Shown here: piece by piece, positions 61,201-64,000 of the stretch
How the letters are laid out: each line of letters opens with the position of its first letter
Numbering within the stretch: the stretch's first letter is position 1
From: Phoronis australis
Lineage: Eukaryota; Phoronida; Phoronidae
Reading direction: 5' to 3'
Length of the DNA: 64,000 bases
NCBI GenBank assembly: GCA_002633005.1
Contig: NMRA01000684.1
Location: forward strand, 85,050-149,049
Position numbers and translations under genes: made by a program
Notes under the pieces: model-generated
Told to the model about the DNA's origin: nothing
Databases searched by the model: none
The model's input: the letters and a program-made list of their open reading frames with translations, nothing else

Positions 61201-63286
61201 TGGGTAAGTAAACCCAGCTGAACAAAAGGTTTATGGTCCTGGGTGAGAAGATAATTGTTTAGTAACCCCAAAATGACAGCCAGGCACAAAACATAATCAA
61301 CAACGGGTCAGAAACAGAATTATTTGAAAAAGTCCAGATACAGTTACAGCACCTGTACACCAGCATCAAACAACACATGGTCTTCTTCATGATGAAGGAA
61401 CTTCAAAGCTCCTTATTGGTATTTCTAAAAAGACACGAGTCACTCTAGTCGCAGGCTGAACCTTTATCAACAAAAAAACATCAAGATCTTGTCTTTACTG
61501 AATTATATACGGAACTGTACAAAGATGCAGTGCACAAATAATCTTATAGAGAGACGTAATAACAGTTAAAACCCTTCAGACCACAGACCGGCGTTTCCTC
61601 ATCCTGGTCCATGAGGTAGGCCCCGTGCCCCTCCCTGATTGCCTCCTTGTACTCCCTGTGAGCTGTTTCCTTTTCCTTGACCTCTCCCACTATGTGCTTG
61701 CCATTGATGAATGCCTCAAAGCCACACACCGCCGCCATCTCGTCCAAAGGGAACACGTATTTAGCTTCAATGGCCACGTTATTGGTGTTGACGTATGCTT
61801 GCAGAACAACAACCTAAATGTGAAAAAGATTTCTTTGATGTTTAGTACGATTTTGTGTTCAAAAATAAGAGTTAAACCCAGAATTGCTTAGTAATGTATC
61901 CTAAAAAGAGTGGAATTGCTATTTAATAGTGATGTATCCGAAAGACACAAACATGTATTGTGAAATGCGTGTGGAGCACGGGCTTTGGCAGATACATTGC
62001 CAAGAATAAACTACTCAAAACATAGTAGACATAGAACGGCATTCTAAGAATTATTCAATTCTTTGCAAGGCATCAGGTATATTAGGCCAGTTACTAAGCG
62101 TGTTCTGCAATGAAAACTTCAACTCTCCACAGCAGAGATGTAAGTTCACTGAAAGTCACTTCCAAATAATTAAGCAGGTTTTAAACATCTGAGTTACTGA
62201 TTAGCAGTGCAGGCCAGGTGCTTTGTTAGCTCAAGAAATCATAAGATGACTACAATGCCCAGAGATAAAACTTTCTACTTCAAACCAAAATTAGAACTTG
62301 ATGGATGTGAAATAAAATACTGAAAGACAGTCACTTGGTTATTTTCTTAGCCAAAAACAGAACTGCATTATTTTTAACTTTCATCAAACTTGCAAGATAT
62401 ATCAGGGTAAAAACACTCCGATATTCAAGTTTTAAAACAATGTTATTCAAGCTTGGCCAATATTAATCAAGCTTTTTGGACCTACCTTATTCAAAGTTCT
62501 GTGCTAAGATTACATAACCTTGCCAGTACCATTGTCAAGAGCACTTGACTGCATGAGCTACTGTGCACACAGAAAATGGGCTCTCTTCATTTGATCGAAA
62601 ATTGGTAAGAAAACGAGTTTTGTTTGGTGACAGAATTTGCTAAAGATAGTAAGGGTTAGAATGGATTCTTGAGTTTAACCAGTGGCCCTGATGGCTCACT
62701 GGACTTAAGTGTCTGCACTTTTATCAGAAGGTTCCATTTTCAAGTCCCCATTGGGGCAGAAATCTTTTCAGACATATGCTCATTTGGTCACCTGATGTGG
62801 TCAACAGGTGGAGTGCAGACCAGACTTTAAAAAGTTTACCATCATTCTACATTTCTACGCTGGTTCAAGATTTACATTTTATTCCAGATTGCATTATGTT
62901 ACTGGAAAGCAATCTTATTCCTGCTTACAGTATTGATTATCAAGAAGCATGTGACCACTTAAATTTTTTTTCACCAATATCTTGGGTCTATAGAACACAG
63001 CCCGGATTTGCCTCGGGAACTGACAGAAGCCTCGAGAAAAGTGTCGAATAAACTGATCTACCAATAAGCTTGAGCAAGCTAAGTAATATATCAACATACA
63101 ACGTTATTTTGATAACAAACAAAATTTAATTTAATAAAAATGGTCGTTAACTTACTTCTGCAGCTAAATCCTTTAAGTGAGCCTGGACGCAGACTGACTT
63201 GAGGGGTACCGGAGTATCACTTTTGGACAACAGACCAGGAGCTACTTTAGTCAAGGGGTCGCATAAATCTGTGATGCTCGTCACCT
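25091..63286 (-). CDS. PARP4: PARP4-like vault PARP with tandem cyclic-nucleotide-binding domains, 29 exons, 5' end outside window
   Basis: This is the gene-level entry; exons are listed separately. The product resembles PARP4, the mono-ADP-ribosyltransferase found in cytoplasmic vault particles. Residue numbers here and below count from the first complete codon in the window. Domains in order: VIT (about 10-140), VWA (about 275-445), PARP4 linker (444-623), acidic and proline-rich region (641-1195), cNBD1 (1196-1322), cNBD2 (1323-1465), C-terminal MVP-interaction-like domain (1482-1682). All 28 intron junctions use GT/AG and all phases match, giving one open frame to the TGA at 25,093-25,091. 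The BRCT and PARP catalytic regions would lie beyond 64,000, so enzymatic activity cannot be judged. The VIT, VWA and C-terminal assignments rest on close resemblance to vertebrate PARP4 (for example AAVCGFEAFINGKHIVGE and GHGAYLMDQD). The cNBDs are not, as far as I know, part of described PARP4. The exon 17-18 and 23-24 links rest on phase and splice signals, not homology. Confidence 0.88.
25849..26117 (-). CDS. PARP4: PARP4-like exon 28: C-terminal domain
   Basis: 269 bp, phase 1 to 0, 89 complete codons. Starts LRAEIEVKRCLSVLVMGTAL and ends with a W-x-R helix and YGSLYSNLELGLSWTQ, collinear with human ECLLDLIATMLVLQFIRT and YPSICPRLELGNDW. This is the segment that binds major vault protein in vertebrates. 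Acceptor ttctag, donor gtaata. Confidence 0.87.
26660..26753 (-). CDS. PARP4: PARP4-like exon 27: C-terminal domain
   Basis: 94 bp, phase 0 to 1. Encodes VGNTWLTLCEILNSAGVKSL; AGVKSLG aligns with KGIQSLG of human PARP4, with W-T-x-x-L preserved. Acceptor tttttag, donor gtaagg. Confidence 0.84.
27336..27451 (-). CDS. PARP4: PARP4-like exon 26: start of C-terminal MVP-interaction-like domain
   Basis: 116 bp, phase 1 to 0. Encodes SSLYEKWQRWSLEETIILDK and LELSDDVLAMAKAL. The W-S-L plus acidic and hydrophobic pattern resembles FWKLTPEIGLIL of human PARP4 and the DGSW-x-L start of VWA5A C-terminal domains. Acceptor tgaacag, donor gtaggt. Confidence 0.82.
27915..28054. repeat. 76 bp direct tandem duplication
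   Basis: ATCTGCCGTAAGCACTATTT and the following 45 bases occur twice in direct orientation (27,929 and 28,005), almost without change, implying a recent event. Intronic, between PARP4-like exons 25 and 26. Confidence 0.9.
28690..30240 (+). repeat. Dispersed element with tandem ~150 bp units
   Basis: The head (28,690-28,890, GATATTGGGATTGAAGC near its end) matches 43,965-44,190. It is followed by a chain of diverged units, each with an AATTTCATGA-ATCC-TC block, an AGATACAGAGGCA-like block and a TAGGGGGCACAGCAGTAA-like block. The latter sits at about 28,891, 29,057, 29,455, 29,610, 29,761 and 29,906, so the last ones are about 150 bp apart. The tail GGACAGATGCCAGAC closes it near 30,220. Intronic; a family of non-coding elements. 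Confidence 0.65.
30433..30615 (-). CDS. PARP4: PARP4-like exon 25: cNBD2 phosphate-binding cassette
   Basis: 183 bp, phase 1 to 1. Encodes GEVSLLYHQPRSATVTVKSD, then CAWLDSQRFGHLL. This is a canonical phosphate-binding cassette: Glu of FGE (ribose 2'-OH contact) and Arg of PRSA (cyclic phosphate contact). The residue after Arg is Ser, where PKA has Ala and PKG has Thr. The last part leaves the cNBD fold (CFPFFEKQTSQYKNLVPVG). Confidence 0.9.
32000..32120 (-). CDS. PARP4: PARP4-like exon 24: variable loop of cNBD2
   Basis: 121 bp, phase 0 to 1. Encodes ASYLTGLKESTVTETVKRVW, then a short run ending KLSMGDFG, which with exon 25 makes GDFGEVSLL. The length is more than a typical cNBD loop. Acceptor is the weakest point (atatgcag); a shorter start inside the exon would not keep phase with exon 23. 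Confidence 0.7.
33777..34071 (+). pseudogene. THAP zinc-finger domain, frameshifted and interrupted
   Basis: From ATG at 33,777 the reading starts MVWCIVPG, shifts by one base near 33,802, then CANYEAMRKAGISFFRFP, a TGA at about 33,854, and continues EHRMLWKWFAVVENE ... MPVCGWHFVSSNFTDD. Together these give the C2CH THAP signature: C-x4-C, ISFxRFP and C-x2-HF-x4-F. One frameshift and one stop make it a pseudogene as read. It lies about 175 bp inside the left end of the TTAA element, where a THAP-type transposase would start. Confidence 0.78.
34230..34675 (-). pseudogene. P2X7-ballast-like cysteine domain, broken
   Basis: A 103-codon open stretch with basic helices (RRVLIRRRLHRL, ERRRERAQTTEH) runs into NYLSWCQCANCTIMETTDAC and VCCHEIPQVKRL. 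A TAG follows, then in the same frame MCLTDHPDFALHLNRS, then another stop. The WCxCxNC...CxCCxEIP...TxHPxF order is that of the cytoplasmic ballast domain of P2X7 receptors, which also occurs alone in many invertebrate proteins. No P2X channel segment is present. It is convergent with the THAP fragment inside the same element. Confidence 0.7.
36926..37047 (-). CDS. PARP4: PARP4-like exon 23: first half of cNBD2
   Basis: 122 bp, phase 1 to 0. Encodes SLSDIARQLLVSTLTLATFS then GDVIVNQEEPGSRFYVVIE, the classical cNBD strand-hairpin-strand (GdvIxxQGdpGxxFYxIxxG). Acceptor ttgtag, donor gtaggt. Confidence 0.9.
37178..37226 (-). CDS. PARP4: PARP4-like exon 22: inter-cNBD helix
   Basis: 49 bp micro-exon, phase 0 to 1, encoding EVVVQSRIISKFQLNF. 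It joins cNBD1 to cNBD2 and gives the helix that normally precedes a cNBD. Good acceptor (tatttcag) and gtgagg donor; both phases match its neighbours. Confidence 0.72.
38252..38707 (+). repeat. Dispersed repeat, inverted pair member A
   Basis: About 455 bp. TTTCAATGGACGAAATCTG, GACGTCATTATTCATTAGCG and GTTGTCTATAA near the ends reappear, reverse-complemented and in order, at 42,299-42,713. Intronic, between PARP4-like exons 21 and 22. Confidence 0.75.
39266..39457 (-). CDS. PARP4: PARP4-like exon 21: cNBD1 C-terminal half
   Basis: 192 bp, phase 0 to 0, 64 codons. Encodes VVLTAGDSFGIEREW, then TFLTLTDTELWVIEGDFLHY. GDSFG and TDTELWVIE fit the cNBD pattern GxxFGE and TxxxLWVID. The phosphate-binding arginine motif PRxA is absent, so nucleotide binding by this domain is doubtful. 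Confidence 0.82.
40026..40122 (-). CDS. PARP4: PARP4-like exon 20: cNBD1 beta strands
   Basis: 97 bp, phase 2 to 0. Encodes SLLIDHLRPVYKKAGYKVVC then HYIIGKGAVE. HYIIGKGAVE corresponds to the FYIIxxGxVxV strand of a cNBD, but the usual GdpGdsF hairpin before it is missing. Acceptor tttttcag, donor gtgacg. Confidence 0.77.
40569..40680 (+). repeat. Dispersed repeat fragment, shared with 19,921-20,027
   Basis: Second copy of the piece described at 19,921. It is in the intron upstream of PARP4-like exon 20. Confidence 0.5.
40997..41080. repeat. AATAAGCGCCC repeat cluster
   Basis: CTAATAAGCGCCCACGCCCC, CTATAAGCCCCC and AAAATAAGCGCCCAGCC repeat a short motif three times in about 80 bp. Probably a fragment of a short dispersed element. 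Intronic. Confidence 0.5.
42057..42148 (-). CDS. PARP4: PARP4-like exon 19: N-terminal helix of cNBD1
   Basis: 92 bp, phase 0 to 2. Encodes IVHKDYETRTSLHRMI then LSNPRFSFLNESTM, the helical lead-in typical of cyclic-nucleotide-binding domains (basic helix, then a short segment such as FxFLxxxxM). Acceptor tttcag, donor gtaagt. Confidence 0.77.
42299..42713 (-). repeat. Dispersed repeat, inverted pair member B
   Basis: Reverse-oriented partner of 38,252-38,707. Shared blocks include TTATAGACAACAGATTTGCA at one end and the target CATTATTCATTAGCGACAC block near the other. Intronic, between exons 18 and 19. The pair encloses exons 19, 20 and 21. Confidence 0.75.
43419..43596. mobile_element. 178 bp MITE, copy 2
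   Basis: Second copy of the family at 4,280-4,457, same orientation, with better ends: CAATTGACCTATTGC and the inverted GCAATAGATCAATTG (one mismatch in 15). It lies in the intron after PARP4-like exon 18 and stops 17 bp short of that exon's donor side. Confidence 0.78.
43613..43686 (-). CDS. PARP4: PARP4-like exon 18: linker into cNBD1
   Basis: 74 bp, phase 1 to 0, encoding EISSKMRAFSKPPC and APLAPPSVK after the split glycine. Long pyrimidine-rich acceptor (ttgttgtcag) and gtaagc donor. A 178 bp MITE ends 17 bp past the donor. No domain; it continues the proline-rich linker. Confidence 0.66.
43965..44190 (+). repeat. Partial copy of the dispersed element at 28,690
   Basis: ATTGATATGCGCCACCGTGTG, AAAACTGAGGCTACAAGG and GATATTGGGACTGACGC match the head of the 28,690 element. 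Intronic, just downstream of exon 17. Confidence 0.65.
44322..45557 (-). CDS. PARP4: PARP4-like exon 17: long proline-rich exon
   Basis: 1,236 bp, phase 1 to 1, 411 complete codons. Starts DTLPIEIAELGYNDESLYES, then an acidic stretch, LRPLPLPGSMRGGG, and many polyproline runs such as RPGPPPPPPPPPRGSVHGGG and SSAPPPPPLASPLPPPC. Then a basic and serine-rich tail (SKRGKPRASSKK). Such runs commonly bind profilin, SH3, WW or EVH1 domains. Vertebrate PARP4 also has a low-complexity proline-rich region here. I chose the donor GGTG|gtaagg because it is strong and phase-matched to exon 18; the frame stays open to a TAA at 44,281-44,283 if unspliced. Confidence 0.82.
45798..46151 (-). CDS. PARP4: PARP4-like exon 16: acidic repeat exon, duplicated
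   Basis: 354 bp, phase 1 to 1. Starts DTLPKAISIKWGEESLG, has four tandem ESLGSDE-type heptads from a 21 bp DNA unit (about 46,041-46,115), and ends LRPLPLPGSMRGGG. It is a tandem duplicate of the first part of exon 17, with the same acceptor context (cattgcag before atactctccc). Being symmetric in phase it could be skipped without a frame change. Predicted disordered and strongly acidic. Confidence 0.74.
46041..46115 (-). repeat. 21 bp coding minisatellite in exon 16
   Basis: A CAGACCCAAGGCTCTCCTC-type 21 bp unit occurs about four times in direct order, encoding ESLGSDE heptads. Likely polymorphic in copy number without frame change. Confidence 0.88.
46770..46818 (+). repeat. G-rich purine tract
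   Basis: GGAGGGGAGAGGGTGAGGGG continues as further GGGGGAGGAGG runs. Several G3-G5 runs within 50 bp could form a G-quadruplex on the plus strand. Intronic. Confidence 0.7.
46920..47130 (+). repeat. Partial copy of the TAGGGGGCA dispersed family
   Basis: Contains GAAGATACGGAGGCAAAAG, GCCACTAGGGGACACAC and AAATTTCATGAGCATCCATC, the same block order as in the 29-30 kb array, ending near a GGACAGACGCC tail. Intronic, between exons 15 and 16. Confidence 0.6.
47965..48016 (-). CDS. PARP4: PARP4-like exon 15: linker
   Basis: Short 52 bp exon, phase 0 to 1, encoding VATDISLEMVHGRIDKF. Clear pyrimidine-rich acceptor and a gtaata donor. No family match recognised; accepted because its phases join exon 14 and exon 16 exactly. 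Confidence 0.66.
48847..48954 (-). CDS. PARP4: PARP4-like exon 14: end of VIT-VWA module
   Basis: 108 bp, phase 0 to 0, 36 codons. Encodes SMQELIDRERSDILDYIGWD, parallel to human VSELIAKEDVDFLPYMSW. Acceptor tttaag is weak, donor gtaagt is strong. Confidence 0.85.
49799..49900 (-). CDS. PARP4: PARP4-like exon 13: helical segment
   Basis: 102 bp, phase 0 to 0, 34 codons. Contains YSIVTQFTSFIAVEKRDQ, matching ITQFTSFVAVEKRD of human PARP4, a signature shared with VWA5A-type proteins. Acceptor tttcag, donor gtactg. Confidence 0.92.
50165..50245 (-). CDS. PARP4: PARP4-like exon 12: helical segment
   Basis: 81 bp, phase 0 to 0, 27 codons. Encodes LHRLAAKAIIHDWEDGTLSS, collinear with human IHKLAARALIRDYEDG. 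Good pyrimidine-rich acceptor and gtaagt donor. Confidence 0.92.
51461..51541 (-). CDS. PARP4: PARP4-like exon 11: post-VWA beta domain
   Basis: 81 bp, phase 0 to 0, 27 codons. Encodes ATLKAEIDGQEVSTMVSTHE, parallel to human ATLCALIQEKEFRTMVST. The donor gtttgt is weak, but the join to exon 12 follows the family order. Confidence 0.83.
51770..51937 (-). CDS. PARP4: PARP4-like exon 10: post-VWA beta domain
   Basis: 168 bp, phase 0 to 0, 56 codons. Contains LSSVSVDW and LVTALFNGSRLVVYGFIPNC, matching human SVSVKW and LFLNDRLLVYGFIPHC. Acceptor attag, donor gtaggc. Confidence 0.9.
52939..53038 (-). CDS. PARP4: PARP4-like exon 9: end of VWA domain
   Basis: 100 bp, phase 2 to 0, 33 complete codons. 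Encodes NRYLLRTLARVSGGFYEYFD, matching human NRHVLRILSQCGAGVFEYF. Acceptor ttccag, donor gtaaaa. Confidence 0.88.
54397..54584 (-). CDS. PARP4: PARP4-like exon 8: VWA domain, second half of MIDAS
   Basis: 188 bp, phase 0 to 2. Carries TRGNTEL (MIDAS threonine), IRNVILFSDGHFSNSD (MIDAS aspartate) and HTRVFPCGFG, collinear with human GNTDF, RNILLVSDGH and HTRLFACGIG. Donor gtaagt is strong. Confidence 0.92.
55578..55651 (-). CDS. PARP4: PARP4-like exon 7: VWA domain
   Basis: Short 74 bp exon, phase 1 to 0. It completes the split serine and encodes FEECFILPQKKTKGNMEKAL, matching the segment between the VWA core strand and the GNT motif in PARP4. Acceptor tttcag, donor gtgaga. Confidence 0.82.
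56746..56932 (-). CDS. PARP4: PARP4-like exon 6: VWA domain with MIDAS
   Basis: 187 bp, phase 0 to 1. Encodes ACMLTFYPEF, then VFILDASNSM, the DxSxS metal-ion-dependent adhesion site of a von Willebrand A domain, followed by the first helix. All three MIDAS residues of this motif are present, so metal binding is plausible. Confidence 0.92.
58572..58709 (-). CDS. PARP4: PARP4-like exon 5: linker to VWA
   Basis: 138 bp, phase 0 to 0, 46 codons, acceptor ccaacag and donor gtgaga. Encodes DGFQLCVGLAEIHMPRMWVE, which parallels the human segment ending LPRMWVEKHP just before the VWA domain. Confidence 0.9.
59169..59291 (-). CDS. PARP4: PARP4-like exon 4: linker between VIT and VWA
   Basis: 123 bp, phase 0 to 0, 41 codons, acceptor tttcag and donor gtatgt. 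Contains SVRVNIEMPFDIRSIESPSH, matching the beta-rich segment after the VIT domain (SLTMSIEMPY in human PARP4). Confidence 0.85.
59824..59893 (-). repeat. tRNA-derived SINE-like head
   Basis: Read on the minus strand it has an A-box-like TGGCCTAGTGTGATGG and a perfect T arm GTGGGTTCGAGTCCCAC (B box). The outer GTGTGGCC/GGCCACAC also pair, but the spacing does not make a standard acceptor stem. It is therefore a tRNA-derived repeat or pseudogene, not a working tRNA. It is in the intron before exon 4. Confidence 0.65.
60060..60215 (+). repeat. Partial copy of the TAGGGGGCA dispersed family
   Basis: CAAATTTCATGAAAATCCAT, AAAGATACAGAGGCAACG and CTAAGGGGTACAGCAATAGC follow the family order. Intronic, between exons 3 and 4. 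Confidence 0.6.
60445..60609 (-). CDS. PARP4: PARP4-like exon 3: end of VIT domain
   Basis: 165 bp, phase 0 to 0, 55 codons, acceptor ctttcag and donor gttggg. Encodes DVFTVSVGNLPPQASVLIKI followed by TYVTEL and VAPW, the second half of the VIT fold as in PARP4 and VWA5A. Confidence 0.92.
61589..61813 (-). CDS. PARP4: PARP4-like exon 2: core of VIT domain
   Basis: 225 bp, phase 0 to 0, 75 codons. It carries the VIT signature: IEAKYVFPLDEMAAVCGFEA, INGKHIVGE, then GHGAYLMDQD, nearly identical to vertebrate PARP4. The donor gtctgt is unusual but leaves a protein that continues directly into the next exon's DVFTVSVGNLPP. VIT domains act with VWA domains in vault and inter-alpha-trypsin-inhibitor family proteins. 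Confidence 0.93.
62684..62760 (+). repeat. Degenerate tRNA-like sequence
   Basis: GCCCTGATGGCTCACTGG contains an A-box-like block, and GGTTCCATTTTCAAGTCCCC a damaged B box; the end GGGGC pairs with the first GCCCT. The T loop is expanded and the anticodon loop abnormal, so it is probably an old SINE head. Intronic, between exons 1 and 2. Confidence 0.5.
63156..63286 (-). CDS. PARP4: PARP4-like exon 1 in window: start of VIT domain
   Basis: 131 bp exon between a ttccag acceptor and a gtaagt donor; enters in phase 1 and leaves in phase 0. It encodes the run up to the VIT domain, with VPLKSVCVQAHLKDLAAE matching the first VIT strand of PARP4. The preceding exon is beyond the window edge. Confidence 0.88.
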
Positions 63287-63905
63287 CTGGAAAATTAATC
63301 AGATGATTTTAAAACTAAAAGATACAGATTGTCCAGATTAGTTTTAGGCACCCCGTATCACAAATGAGTGCAAGTAATTCTACATTGCCCAGAATGGTGA
63401 AGCCTTTTTTGCTTTAAATTATATAGCTGAAACAGTAGTGATTTTCATTGACATGAACAATTTATTATATCACTCGTACCAAGAATATTTTTCACCGAGA
63501 ACAAGACTACCCAGTATATAAGTTGCTCAAAACCAACTGTTTCTCACTTAAATCTTACACTAATCAAGAAATGAAAATAACTATACTATTTCATTTATCA
63601 AATTTCATTTTGCTACGAATTTACCCACAACAGCTGAGAGACAGCCGGACTATATCACAGAAATGACAATACGACATCATGGCGATTGGATGATACCGGT
63701 ATGTTAGATGCATTGTGACTGATTATTAAACTTTAGGGCTATTCATAGTTATGACAGTGACTATTAATTGACAAGCTACTGTTAAAAACTTAAAGAGAAT
63801 ACATTCATTTTGTGAAGTTTTTAGCAAAAATTGATGTGGGTAGGCACTCTTTCTTTTTTGTTAATGGGCAAACCACCAACAAACACGCTTCTTGAGCAGT
63901 GGAAA

Positions 63906-64000
63906 TCCACCACACTAACCCATCACACACTAACCCACCACACCAACCCAACACACCAACTCACCACTGACATCAGTCCACCACATCATCCCACAACCCA
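63906..64000. repeat. CCACCACACTAACC minisatellite, cut by window end
   Basis: Imperfect units of CCACCACACTAACCCA-type sequence run to the last base. Lies in the intron upstream of exon 1. Confidence 0.8.

Noticed and set aside
1-64000. CRISPR arrays, bacterial operons, prophage
   Set aside because: Split genes, splice signals and repeat types are those of an animal nuclear genome; no regularly spaced identical repeats were seen.

Overview
The window looks like nuclear DNA of an invertebrate animal. It is AT-rich, with small exons in long introns, GT/AG splice junctions, many short inverted-repeat elements and tRNA-derived SINE-like pieces. The genus cannot be fixed from sequence alone; the gene content would suit an invertebrate deuterostome or a lophotrochozoan.

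The dominant gene is on the minus strand. It enters from beyond 64,000 and ends with a stop codon at 25,091-25,093. I reconstructed 29 consecutive coding exons (63,286 down to 25,091; 5,051 coding bases; 1,682 complete codons after one split codon) in which every neighbouring pair has matching intron phase. It is a PARP4-like (vault PARP) gene. The visible part runs: VIT domain, von Willebrand A domain with intact MIDAS residues, the PARP4-type linker, an acidic/proline-rich region encoded by two tandemly duplicated exons, two tandem cyclic-nucleotide-binding domains (cNBD1 and cNBD2), then the C-terminal domain that binds major vault protein in vertebrate PARP4. The BRCT and PARP catalytic exons would lie beyond the right edge and are not seen. 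To my knowledge the cNBDs are not part of described PARP4 proteins, and this is the main discovery candidate: a vault-associated ADP-ribosyltransferase that may sense cAMP or cGMP. cNBD2 keeps the canonical phosphate-binding cassette (FGE...PRSATV). cNBD1 is degenerate. The three cNBD1 exons (381 nt, phase 0 to phase 0) are bracketed by a 0.4-0.46 kb inverted repeat pair, so skipping or circularisation would keep the frame.

The intron that splits cNBD2 holds a 3.2 kb TTAA-flanked DNA transposon (33,601-36,816). It carries a broken THAP zinc-finger gene and, on the other strand, a broken P2X7-ballast-like cysteine domain. It resembles a decayed Kolobok-type element.

The left 25 kb is mostly non-coding. 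Its one clear gene piece is a first coding exon (14,043-14,430, minus) of a class C GPCR resembling a metabotropic glutamate receptor. No further exon of that gene was recognised down to position 1. The rest holds a 316 bp foldback MITE, a 178 bp MITE with a second copy inside the PARP4 gene, degenerate repeats, a hairpin and a GT microsatellite just past the PARP4 3' end.
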